From Cupriavidus necator N-1 (GTDB taxonomy: Bacteria; Pseudomonadota; Gammaproteobacteria; Burkholderiales; Burkholderiaceae), in contig NC_015723.1 of assembly GCF_000219215.1 (NCBI RefSeq), forward strand, positions 124,001 through 188,000: a stretch of 64,000 nt of DNA. Direction: 5' to 3'. Shown here piece after piece: positions 9,174-17,139 of this stretch. A program made the position numbers and the translations under genes. The notes beneath the pieces were generated by a model that made no database searches, was not told the DNA's origin, and was given only the letters and a program-made list of their open reading frames with translations. The first letter of the stretch is position 1. Every line of letters starts with the position of its first letter.

Positions 9174-10154
9174 ATGGTGGGAGAGTTACAGGCCTTGCTG
9201 GAGAACCACGGGCTGATGCTGGTGTTCCTGAACGTGCTGGTCGAGCAGGCCGGGCTGCCGGTGCCCGCGTACCCGATGCTGTTCGTCGCCGGCGCGCTGG
9301 GCGTGCAGGACACCGGGCCGTCGATCGGCGCGGTGCTGGCGGCGGTGATCTTTGCCTGCCTGATTGCCGATACCGGCTGGTACTTCGCCGGACGCCGGCT
9401 GGGGCAGCCGATGCTGCGCACGATCTGCCGGGTATCGATTTCGCAGGACTCGTGCATCCGCCAGACCCAATCGCTCTATCTGCGCGTGGGGCCGCGCTCG
9501 CTGGTGATTGCCAAGCTGCTGCCCGGTGCCGGGGCCTTGTCCACCGCGATGGCGGGCATGACGGGCACGCCGTTGCCGGTGTTCCTCTTCTATGACGCCA
9601 TCGGCGCGCTGGTCTGGGCTGGCAGCGCCTTGCTGATCGGCGTGGTGTTCAGTGATTTCATCGATGCCATCCTGGAGGCGTTCAGCGCCTACGGGCATAT
9701 GGCCGTGGTGGGGCTGTTGGTGGCGTTCGCGCTGTTCCTGGCGTGGCGCTGGTGGCGCCGCCTCCGGCTGCTGCGCCGCACGCGGCGCGTGCCGCGCATG
9801 ACGGTGGATGAGCTGGAAGCGCGCCGGCTCGCCGGCAGCCTGCCGGTGGTGATCGACGTGCGCGCCCACGGCGACACGCCGATGGAGCGCATCCCCGGCT
9901 CGGTGGTGCTCGACATGCAGGGCGCGCTGGACAGCCTGGACGCGCTGGGCGTGCCGCACGCCGGGGCCGACATCGTGGTCTATTGCGCCTGCCCCAATGA
10001 ACTGTCCGCCGCGCTGCTGGCCGAGCGCCTGCGCGTGGCCGGCTACCCGAAGACCTGGGCGCTGGCCGGCGGCTTCGACGAATGGAAGCGGCGCCACGGC
10101 GGCACCGCGCCGACCGAGGCGGCCAACCAGCCAGGGCCGGCCGAAGCCGCCTGA
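9174..10154 (+). CDS. DedA-family membrane protein fused to a rhodanese domain
   Basis: A 326-residue fusion. Residues about 1-190 are a DedA/SNARE-associated Golgi-type membrane domain (FLNVLVEQAGLPVPAYPML, then the signature RFLPGA-like segment AKLLPGAGALSTAMAGMTG), with several hydrophobic helices. A basic linker leads to a cytoplasmic rhodanese domain (about 215-315) beginning MTVDELEARRLAG, with ID VRAHGD and the probable active-site Cys271 in YCACPNE. The GGGGAG at 9165-9170 selects the ATG at 9174. DedA proteins are implicated in undecaprenyl-phosphate/lipid flipping; the rhodanese suggests sulfur transfer or regulatory binding, but no substrate can be named. Confidence 0.88.
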   Translation: MVGELQALLENHGLMLVFLNVLVEQAGLPVPAYPMLFVAGALGVQDTGPSIGAVLAAVIFACLIADTGWYFAGRRLGQPMLRTICRVSISQDSCIRQTQSLYLRVGPRSLVIAKLLPGAGALSTAMAGMTGTPLPVFLFYDAIGALVWAGSALLIGVVFSDFIDAILEAFSAYGHMAVVGLLVAFALFLAWRWWRRLRLLRRTRRVPRMTVDELEARRLAGSLPVVIDVRAHGDTPMERIPGSVVLDMQGALDSLDALGVPHAGADIVVYCACPNELSAALLAERLRVAGYPKTWALAGGFDEWKRRHGGTAPTEAANQPGPAEAA

Positions 10155-10179
10155 ACCTGCCAGGCCGTCGGCGCTGCGC

Positions 10180-11136
10180 TCAGCGCTTGCCCGCGGTCTG
10201 GAAGACCGACAGGTCCGGGTAGACCGCGCGGATCTTCTCCCACTCGGCCGCATTGAAGAACTGGCACTTGCCGGCGCCGAAGCGCTTGGACACCTCCACG
10301 CAGAAGCGCACGGCTTCAGCGATGTCGATCTCATGGTTGGCCGAGGTCGCGCTGCCCGACACCACCGACTGCGCCGTCACCGCCACGCCGACCACCGGCG
10401 CCTGGGTGGCCACGTGCGGCTGCATGATGCTGTTGAAGTGGTACAGGCCGTTGTGGTACGGCGTGATGTCCTGCTGCGAGATCGGGAAGGTCACCGCTGG
10501 GCAGCCGGTGGTGGACTCCATGGTCGCCACCAGGTCTGGCGCCACGCGCAGGATGTAGCCCTGCATCGCCGTCGGCGAAATCGCAAAGCCGCGGTGCTTG
10601 ATGATGCTGTTGCCCTTGGAGGCATCGATCGACAGGATCGCGTCCATCTCGGGCAGCACCTGGTAGTCGTTCATGGTGTCGGACGAGACCGGCATGCCCA
10701 TGAACGGCACCGGGTCGTGCGGCTGCATCGAGACATTGGTCGACAGGTGCGTGGTCACGATCACGTCGCCCACCAGGTGGTCGCCGCGCGCCTTCATCTG
10801 CGCCAGCTTGAGCGCCACCGCCAGGCAGCCGATCGGACCGTCGGCGTCAGACACCAGCCCCACCAGTTCCGGGCGCGCGCCGATCGCGCCGTTGCGGCCG
10901 ATCACGCCCAGCGTCGGCGCACTGCCGCCGCTACGCTTGCCCGTGGTGCCGGGGATCACGATGGTGATGAAGTCGGTGGTGTTGGCAGTGTTCTCGGGCG
11001 GGGCGTTGTGGACCGTGGTCACTTCCACGCTCACGCCGGCGCCGGCATAGGGCACGAACAGTTCGCTGACGACCGCACCGTTGGCGTGCGGGCTGTCCAG
11101 GGCTTCATGAATGACCAGCGTCTGCTGCAGGGCCAT
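10180..11136 (-). CDS. DUF1177-family protein
   Basis: A 318-residue soluble protein that I assign to DUF1177. It has glycine/threonine-rich loops (TIVIPGTTGKRSGG, GVIGRNGAIGARPELVG), potential metal ligands (TTHLSTN, SSDTMND, SANHEID) and no signal peptide. An in-frame ATG exists at 11148, but the GGAG lies between the two ATGs, so 11136 is the likely start. It is the last gene of a minus-strand run with OPT transporter, NifS-like protein, peptidase E and porin. The fold suggests an enzyme acting on the imported compound; the reaction is unknown. Confidence 0.8.
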   Translation of the reverse strand: MALQQTLVIHEALDSPHANGAVVSELFVPYAGAGVSVEVTTVHNAPPENTANTTDFITIVIPGTTGKRSGGSAPTLGVIGRNGAIGARPELVGLVSDADGPIGCLAVALKLAQMKARGDHLVGDVIVTTHLSTNVSMQPHDPVPFMGMPVSSDTMNDYQVLPEMDAILSIDASKGNSIIKHRGFAISPTAMQGYILRVAPDLVATMESTTGCPAVTFPISQQDITPYHNGLYHFNSIMQPHVATQAPVVGVAVTAQSVVSGSATSANHEIDIAEAVRFCVEVSKRFGAGKCQFFNAAEWEKIRAVYPDLSVFQTAGKR

Positions 11137-11155
11137 GGCTTTCTCCAAATGATGT

Positions 11156-11182
11156 GCCCTGCCCGCGCGGCGCGGGCAGGGC
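11156..11182. repeat. 12-bp stem, 3-nt loop hairpin between porin and DUF1177 genes
   Basis: GCCCTGCCCGCG (11156-11167) pairs perfectly with CGCGGGCAGGGC (11171-11182). On the minus strand it lies between the porin stop and the DUF1177 start and has no following T-run. It may stabilise the porin mRNA or reduce read-through rather than terminate fully. Confidence 0.6.
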
Positions 11183-11194
11183 GTCTACAAAAAG

Positions 11195-12355
11195 TCAGAA
11201 CTGGTGGCGCAGGCCGACCATCATCGTGGTCTGGCTGTCGCGCCCGTCCAGCGGCTTGCCGCTGCCGCCGGTCCAGCTGGTGGTGTTGTTGCCGAACAGG
11301 CCCGACCAGTCACCGTGCACACGGTCGTAGGCCAGCGCCAGGTAGGCATCGGTGCGCTTGCTGAAGGCGTAGTCGGCGACTGCGTAGGCAGTGGTGCGGT
11401 TGCCGCTGAAGCCGTCGGCGCGGGTGCGGTTGTGCATCACGCTGCCGATCAGCGTGACGTTGCCGGTGACCGGGTAGCTCGCGCCCAGCGTGAAGAAGTC
11501 GTCGTGGCGGCTGCCGCCGAAGACCGAGTTGATGGCGGCGCGATTGGTCGGCGTGGCGGCGGTGGACATGCTGGTGATCGTGGCCGTGTCGGTGCCGCCC
11601 TTGGAAGAATCGAAGCCCGCGTCGCGGTCGCTGTGGATGTAGTTGGCGAACAGGCTGGCGCGGCCCACCGCGGCCTTCAGGCCGGCCAGGTAGATGCTCG
11701 CGGCGCGGCTCTGGCTGTCGCGGGTCTGCTGGAAGTCGCCCACTGCGGCGATGGGGCCGGCGGCGTACCTCACGCCGAACGACATCGACGAGGTCGCGCG
11801 GGTGTTGCCCGCGGTTTCGCCCAGCGCGTATTCGGCGATCACCGAAACCGGGCCGAAGTTGCCGGTGTAGCTGACGGCGTTGTCGTAGCGCTGGCCGGTC
11901 AGGTAGACCATCCACGCATTGGACGGCGCCGCGCCCACGCCGAGCGGGTCGACGTAGTACAGCATGGTGTTGGCGGTGGTGTACTGCCGGCCCAGCGCCA
12001 GCTCGCCCCACTGGTTGCCGATCTTCACATACGCCTGGCGCCCGAACAGCTGCCCCTGCTGGTCCAGCTTGCCGGTGTCGGCCAGCAGGCCGTTTTCCAG
12101 CACGAAGCCGGCCTTCAGGCCGCCGCCCAGGTCTTCAATGCCGCGCAGGCCGAAGCGGCTGCCCGACAGGAAACCTTCGCCACCTTGCTGCAGCCCGATC
12201 TGGGCATCGCCCGCCGGGTTCGAATGGGACTGGTAGGTCAGCGCGGTGTCGATCACGCCGTACAGCGTCACCCCGGACTGGGCCATCGCGGCGGCCGGTA
12301 GGCCCAGCAGCAACGGCAGTGCCAGGCGGCCCGCGTGGCGAGTGGTGTGGCTCAT
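11195..12355 (-). CDS. Gram-negative porin (Burkholderiales OmpC-like)
   Basis: A 386-residue outer-membrane trimeric porin. Signal peptide MSHTTRHAGRLALPLLLGL with cleavage after AMA (about residue 25); the mature protein begins QSGVTLYGVIDTALTYQSH, the standard Burkholderiales porin opening, with alternating beta-strands through to a terminal Phe (GLRHQF). GGAGGAGAAAACAAG precedes the ATG at 12355, so the upstream in-frame start at 12379 is rejected. Its place inside the peptide-type cluster suggests it admits the small substrate to the periplasm. Confidence 0.92.
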   Translation of the reverse strand: MSHTTRHAGRLALPLLLGLPAAAMAQSGVTLYGVIDTALTYQSHSNPAGDAQIGLQQGGEGFLSGSRFGLRGIEDLGGGLKAGFVLENGLLADTGKLDQQGQLFGRQAYVKIGNQWGELALGRQYTTANTMLYYVDPLGVGAAPSNAWMVYLTGQRYDNAVSYTGNFGPVSVIAEYALGETAGNTRATSSMSFGVRYAAGPIAAVGDFQQTRDSQSRAASIYLAGLKAAVGRASLFANYIHSDRDAGFDSSKGGTDTATITSMSTAATPTNRAAINSVFGGSRHDDFFTLGASYPVTGNVTLIGSVMHNRTRADGFSGNRTTAYAVADYAFSKRTDAYLALAYDRVHGDWSGLFGNNTTSWTGGSGKPLDGRDSQTTMMVGLRHQF

Positions 12356-12489
12356 CTTGTTTTCTCCTCCAGAAGGCAAAGGGGGGCCCGCGCGGGCGGC
12401 ACGGCGCGGCCCGCGAGGCGGCTTTCTCTTTGTTGTGCCCGGGACCGGCCCGGGTCAGTGCGTCAGCGGATCAGGGCAGTGCCGCCGGC

Positions 12490-13245
12490 TCAGGCAGCAA
12501 AGCCCGGCCAGTCCGGCATCCCGGCCGGACCGGTGATCTGCGACAGCGGGAACGTCTCGCCTTCGCGAATCGTTTCGGCCTTGCCTTCGGCCGGGAACCA
12601 CAGCGCATGGCGCTCGCCCAGCACAGTGCCGCGCGTGCCGTCCGAGAACAGTGCCGAACCCTCCGGCAGCGCAAACACCTGCTCCGGCGCGTTGATGTGC
12701 AGGAACTCGGCCAGGCGCTCTTCGCGGCTTTCGCCGTTGTGGCCGGCGGGCTTGCCGCTGATGAAGTGCGGGTTGATCTGGAACGGCACCAGCCCCAGCG
12801 CGCGCAGCGACGGCGGCTGCACGATGGGCATGTCGTTGGTGGTGCGGATGGTCGGGCAGGCGGCGTTGCTGCCGGCGCTCCAGCCGACGTACGGCATGCC
12901 CGCGCGCACCCTGGCGCGGATCGCGTCGACGATGCCGGCGTCGTACATGCGCTTGAGCAGCGCAAAGGTGTTGCCGCCGCCGACCGCGATGGCCTCGGCC
13001 TGCTCTACGGCGCGCAGCGGATCGGCGCTGTGGTGGATCGATTCCAGCGCGTAGCCCAGCGTCTCGAACACCGGCTTGACCATGCCTTCATAGGTGTCGA
13101 AGCTGAACGTCACGCCGGCGAACGGAACGAACAGCACCTTGCGCGGCTCGCGCCTGAGCAGCGTGTGGATCTGCTCGCCGGCGTGCTCGAGGTAGCCGTG
13201 GTTGTCCTTGCGCGAGCTGCTCATCAGGAGGATGCGTTGGGTCAT
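12490..13245 (-). CDS. pepE: Peptidase E (alpha-aspartyl dipeptidase, family S51)
   Basis: A 251-residue Ser-hydrolase of family S51. The nucleophile Ser123 lies in GWSAGSN; Asp138 (TTND) and His160 (INPHFI) fit the E. coli triad S120/D135/H157 with a constant offset of three. E. coli PepE splits N-terminal Asp-Xaa dipeptides, so a cytoplasmic Asp-dipeptide or a related amide bond is the expected substrate. It lies 44 bp downstream of the NifS-like gene and upstream of the porin in the same direction. Specificity is family-based inference. Confidence 0.86.
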   Translation of the reverse strand: MTQRILLMSSSRKDNHGYLEHAGEQIHTLLRREPRKVLFVPFAGVTFSFDTYEGMVKPVFETLGYALESIHHSADPLRAVEQAEAIAVGGGNTFALLKRMYDAGIVDAIRARVRAGMPYVGWSAGSNAACPTIRTTNDMPIVQPPSLRALGLVPFQINPHFISGKPAGHNGESREERLAEFLHINAPEQVFALPEGSALFSDGTRGTVLGERHALWFPAEGKAETIREGETFPLSQITGPAGMPDWPGFAA

Positions 13246-13289
13246 GTCTTGGTTTCCGTCAGGAGAGTCTGGTGAAGTTCAATGCGGGA

Positions 13290-14483
13290 TCAGGCGATCG
13301 CGGCGCGGATCAGCGCGGCCACGCGGTCGATCTCTTCATGCGTGTTGAAGTAATGCAGCGAGACGCGGGCCATGGTGGACACGCCGTAGCGCGCCAGGAT
13401 GGCGTCGGCCATGAAGTTGCCGGCTTCGATGATGCATTGCTGCGCTTCCAGCGCTGCGACGATGCGCGCCGGGTCCACGCCGCGCACATTGAACGGCACG
13501 ATGCCGATGCGGTTGGCCAAGTCGGCCGGACCGTACAGCTCGAAGCCCGGGATCGACGCGAACTTTGCCACCGCATACCCGGTCAGGTCGCGCACGCGCG
13601 CTTCGATGGCGTCGATGCCGATGGCGGCGGCGTAGTCGATGGCGGTGCCCATGCCGAGGATCGCCGGCACGATCGGGCAGCCAGCCTCGAAGCGCCTGGC
13701 ACCAGCCACCAGCGACAGCGCGCCGGTGGCGCGGTCATAGGCGCCGTTCCACCAGCCCACCAGGGCGGGCTCGACCTGCTCGATCAGCGCGCGGCGCACA
13801 TACAGGAAGCCCGAGCCCTCGGTCGCGCGCAGCGCCTTGCGGCCGCAGCCAGCCAGGAAATCGCAGTCCAGCTCGGCCACATCCGAGCGCAGCATGCCCA
13901 CGCTCTGCGCCGCATTGACCAGCGACAGCACGCCGTGGCGGCGCGCCACCGCGCAGATCTGCTTGGCCGGCTGCACCGCACCCGTCGAATTGGGCAGGTG
14001 CGAGAAGGTGAGCAGGCGCGTGCGCGGCGTCACGGCGCCCTCGAACGCCTCGGGCGAAAGCAGCCCTTCGGCATTGGCCGCGACCATCTTCACGACGATG
14101 CCGTGCGATTGCTCCAGCCGGCGCCAGGGCAGCAGGTTGCTCAGCATCTCGGTGTCGGCCACCAGCACTTCGTCACCGGCCTCCCAGGCGATGCCGCGCG
14201 CGACGATCGAGATGCTCTCCGTGGCGTTCTTGGTGAAGGCGACTTCGTCGGCGGCGCAGTTGAGCAGCCCGGCCAGCTTGCCGCGCACCGCTTCCACGCG
14301 CGTATAGGTCTCTTTGCGGAAGGCTGGCAGGTAGATGCCGACATGGCCGGTATCGAGCAGGTAGCTGCGCACGGTATCGAGCACCGCGTCGGGCGGCAAC
14401 GAGGCCGCGGCGGTGTCGAGATAGATGGTGGAGGCCGTCAGCGGGGTGTCGGCGCGGATGGCCTGGATGGCTTGGATATCCAT
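13290..14483 (-). CDS. Class V aminotransferase/NifS-fold protein with altered active site
   Basis: A 397-residue fold-type I PLP-enzyme relative, of the kind often labelled isopenicillin-N epimerase or cysteine desulfurase-like. The Schiff-base Lys is K216 in AGCGRKALRATEGSG; the usual GHK His is Arg215. The conserved Asp that pairs with the PLP ring nitrogen (normally DxAQ) appears as Asn190 in LVNAAQSVG. The substrate-side segment TAAASLPP is retained. ATG at 14483 is the start giving the family N-terminus MDIQAIQAIRADTP. It lies between the OPT transporter and pepE genes. Cofactor use is likely but the reaction cannot be assigned. Confidence 0.8.
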   Translation of the reverse strand: MDIQAIQAIRADTPLTASTIYLDTAAASLPPDAVLDTVRSYLLDTGHVGIYLPAFRKETYTRVEAVRGKLAGLLNCAADEVAFTKNATESISIVARGIAWEAGDEVLVADTEMLSNLLPWRRLEQSHGIVVKMVAANAEGLLSPEAFEGAVTPRTRLLTFSHLPNSTGAVQPAKQICAVARRHGVLSLVNAAQSVGMLRSDVAELDCDFLAGCGRKALRATEGSGFLYVRRALIEQVEPALVGWWNGAYDRATGALSLVAGARRFEAGCPIVPAILGMGTAIDYAAAIGIDAIEARVRDLTGYAVAKFASIPGFELYGPADLANRIGIVPFNVRGVDPARIVAALEAQQCIIEAGNFMADAILARYGVSTMARVSLHYFNTHEEIDRVAALIRAAIA

Positions 14484-14550
14484 GGAACGTCTCGGGTAAT
14501 GACAGGCGGGACGCGGCGGCCGCGCCCCGAGGTAAGACTCAGTTGCGCAC

Positions 14551-16158
14551 TTACTTGCGCAGCTTGGTGACGGAGCCGAAGAAGCTGAACAGCGCGTCGC
14601 CGGCAATCACGCCGCCGGCGAAGGCGCTCATCTCGGCCACGTGCTTGTCGCCGCGCAGGCGCTGCAGCACGAAGCGGATCGCCAGGCCGGCCAGCACGGC
14701 CCAGCCGGCCAGCGGCGAGGCAATCAGCATGCCGGTGGAGAGCAGGATGCCAAGCTGGCGCCTGGAGCCGCCGATCAGCTGCAGCAGCGCGCCGGGGATG
14801 GCCCAGATCACCAAGTTGCGGGCAATTTCCGCCGACGAGCCCGCCTTGATCGAAGCCGCGTAGACGCGGTCCACCGGCGGGATCATGTTCTGCGCGAAGA
14901 AGGTGCGGTGGAACACCAGCACCACCACCGCGGCCACGGCAAAGCCGATCATCGCGGCCAGGAACTGCTGCTTGCGCCCGGCCAACTCGGCCTCCATGTC
15001 GCGGCCTTCGCCACGCAGCAGGTAGCCGGTCTTGAGGTCGTAGCCCATGTCGGCAAAGGCCGGGCCGGTGGCGGCGGAGAAGCCCACCAGCACCGCCAGC
15101 GCCGTCGGCGGGAAGCCGATCAGGATGCCGATGGTCAGCGTGATCAGCGCCACCGCGAAGGCCGGGAACCAGCCCGAATGCATTGCCGCGATGCCGACGA
15201 TCAGCTCATGCACATAGGCGGCAAAGGCGGCATACAGCACGAACACCACCAGCATGCCCAGCGACATGTCAGAGACATGGCCGGCCAGCACCGAGATCAG
15301 CAGCGCAATCGCCAGGTAGATCAGGAAGCCGCCCGACAGGATGCGGCTCGCGCGCGAGGCCGGGACTTCGATGGTGCGTGCGTCAGCGGCCGGGACGTAG
15401 CGCGCGCGGCGGATTTCATTGGCGACCTGGAACAGCGCGACGATGCCGGCGCCGATCATCAGGCCGTGCGGGATATAGGCCTTGGCGATGTCGATGCCGG
15501 TCAGCGCCACCGAATAGCCACGCACCAGCAGGCCGATGCCGAACATGGTCAGTGCCGCCAGGTTGCCCAGGAAGGCCGCGCCGAACGCGGACATCGGCAC
15601 GCCCAGCCAGGCGCCGCCCACACCCACGGCAATGCCCAGGCCCAGGAACGCGGCCTTGCGTCCGCCGCGGTCGCCGGCCCAGATGGCCTCTGCCGTGGCG
15701 ATGCCGGCCGGCCAAGTGCCGGTGGCGGGGAAGATCCTGCTGCCGAACAGGAAGTACAGCATCGCGCCGTCGACGAACATGGCGATCACCGCGCCGATCA
15801 GCATCGGCGTGGCCAGCTCCGGCATGCCCATCGCGTATGGCACGCCGATCGGGATCATCAGCGAGTTGGCGGCGCCGAAGGTGGCCGACGAGATTGCCGT
15901 CTGCACCAGGTTCTGCCGCTCCAGCACGCGGAAGCGCCGCGTGATCTCCAGCGGGATGCGCGAGAACACGATCGCGATCAGCGCGCCGATGATCGAGGTG
16001 TTGGCCGAGATCCCCAGCGACACGATCAGCTGCATCCCGATCATGGCGCCGAATACCGACAGCCCCACGGAGACCAGCAGCAGCAAGGGCTCCATGAAGC
16101 GTGTCCGTGTTGCAGGCTGCGCCGCCATCGGCGCGTTCAGTTGTGTTGGCATGGTCAT
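14551..16158 (-). CDS. OPT-family oligopeptide transporter
   Basis: A 535-residue polytopic inner-membrane protein of the oligopeptide transporter (OPT/YSL) family, with a dozen or more hydrophobic segments and the typical WPAGIATAEAIWAGDRGG region. Bacterial OPT members import small peptides or modified peptides with protons. A GTG at 16167 is possible, but GGGGAG at 16170-16175 is correctly spaced for the ATG at 16158. It is the first structural gene of the cluster, directly downstream of the IclR gene. Substrate unknown; the linked peptidase E argues for a short peptide. Confidence 0.9.
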   Translation of the reverse strand: MTMPTQLNAPMAAQPATRTRFMEPLLLLVSVGLSVFGAMIGMQLIVSLGISANTSIIGALIAIVFSRIPLEITRRFRVLERQNLVQTAISSATFGAANSLMIPIGVPYAMGMPELATPMLIGAVIAMFVDGAMLYFLFGSRIFPATGTWPAGIATAEAIWAGDRGGRKAAFLGLGIAVGVGGAWLGVPMSAFGAAFLGNLAALTMFGIGLLVRGYSVALTGIDIAKAYIPHGLMIGAGIVALFQVANEIRRARYVPAADARTIEVPASRASRILSGGFLIYLAIALLISVLAGHVSDMSLGMLVVFVLYAAFAAYVHELIVGIAAMHSGWFPAFAVALITLTIGILIGFPPTALAVLVGFSAATGPAFADMGYDLKTGYLLRGEGRDMEAELAGRKQQFLAAMIGFAVAAVVVLVFHRTFFAQNMIPPVDRVYAASIKAGSSAEIARNLVIWAIPGALLQLIGGSRRQLGILLSTGMLIASPLAGWAVLAGLAIRFVLQRLRGDKHVAEMSAFAGGVIAGDALFSFFGSVTKLRK

Positions 16159-16222
16159 GTTGTCCACCGCTCCCCGTAGTGTTGTCTGGTTTTGTCTGTT
16201 GTGTGTGATGCCTTGCGCGCGC

Positions 16223-16936
16223 TCAGCGCATGAAACCCGCCACCGGTCCGATGGTGTTGCGCGTGGTGCGCAGCGCCTCCAGCAAGCGCGGCACCGCCTC
16301 AGGCGTCAGGCGCTGCAGCGGGCCGGCGATGGCCAGCGATCCCACCACCGCCTGGGTGTCGCGGTGGCGCAGCGGCAGCGCCAGCCCGGCCACCGTGGCG
16401 GCGGATTCCTCGCAGGTGTAGGCCCAGCCGTCGGCGCGGATCTGATCCAGCCGTGCTTCCAGTTCTGGCGCGTCGCCCGCTACCTGGCGCCGGAACGCTT
16501 CCGGCTGGAATGCCAGGATGGCCTTGGCGTGCGCGCCCGCGTCCAGCGCGAAGCGCTGGCCCACTTCGATCGAAAAGCGCAGCTGGTGCTGGCTCTGGGC
16601 GATATCCGTGCACAAGCCCTCGCCACCGTCCAGCCACGACAGGAACACGGTCTCGCCGCATTCGCGCGCCAGCGCTTCCAGCGCGGGCTGCACCACCTCG
16701 GCCGGCGAAAGTGTCCTGCGCATCACCTGTCCCAGCTCGAACCAGCGCAACCCCAGGCCGTAGCGGCCAAGCGCGTCCTGCACCAGGAAGCCATTGCCGG
16801 CAAAGGTCGCCAGCACGCGATGCACCACGGCGTGGTGCACGCCGCTGTGGCGCGCCAGTTCGCGCACGCCCCAGCTGGGCTGGCGGGCGGTGAAATGGGT
16901 CAACAGCGCCAGGGCGCCGTCCAGGGTCTTGAGCAT
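16223..16936 (-). CDS. IclR-family regulator of the OPT/DUF1177 cluster
   Basis: A 237-residue IclR regulator: N-terminal winged helix (VRELARHSGVHHAVVHRVL) and C-terminal effector domain (SWLDGGEGLC, LPLRHRDTQAVVGSLAIAG). A TTG start six codons upstream (16954) is possible; the ATG at 16936 aligns with the paralogue at 19936-20691. Two palindromes upstream (16962-16998) are candidate operators. It is adjacent to and co-oriented with the OPT gene, so it is probably the local regulator. The two IclR proteins share most residues across their length. Confidence 0.88.
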   Translation of the reverse strand: MLKTLDGALALLTHFTARQPSWGVRELARHSGVHHAVVHRVLATFAGNGFLVQDALGRYGLGLRWFELGQVMRRTLSPAEVVQPALEALARECGETVFLSWLDGGEGLCTDIAQSQHQLRFSIEVGQRFALDAGAHAKAILAFQPEAFRRQVAGDAPELEARLDQIRADGWAYTCEESAATVAGLALPLRHRDTQAVVGSLAIAGPLQRLTPEAVPRLLEALRTTRNTIGPVAGFMR

Positions 16937-16961
16937 GGTGAGTGGTTGCGTCAACTGCTTG

Positions 16962-16998
16962 TGTCTCTATATAGGAGACACCGTCTCTGATACAGAGA
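16962..16998. promoter_or_regulatory. Paired palindromes, candidate IclR operators
   Basis: TGTCTC (16962-16967) / GAGACA (16975-16980), and four bases later TCTCTG-ATA-CAGAGA (16984-16998). Both are built on the same TCTC/GAGA theme. They occupy the space between the IclR gene and the divergent patatin gene, so either or both could be controlled from here. Confidence 0.6.
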
Positions 16999-17139
16999 AA
17001 TGCTAGGCTTCAGTCAGGCTCTCAACAATCAGGGTTAACGCGGGGCCGGCTGGCCGCGCCGGGCGAATGCCGGCGCCGGCAACGGCGGAGCGCCGCCGCC
17101 TATACTTGGCGCAGACCGACTGCTACCGGGAGGGCGCGC

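Noticed and set aside
14641..16179. 512-codon plus-strand frame over the OPT gene
   Set aside because: Antisense composition (His/Arg/Gln-rich), no ribosome site; the minus strand encodes a clear transporter.
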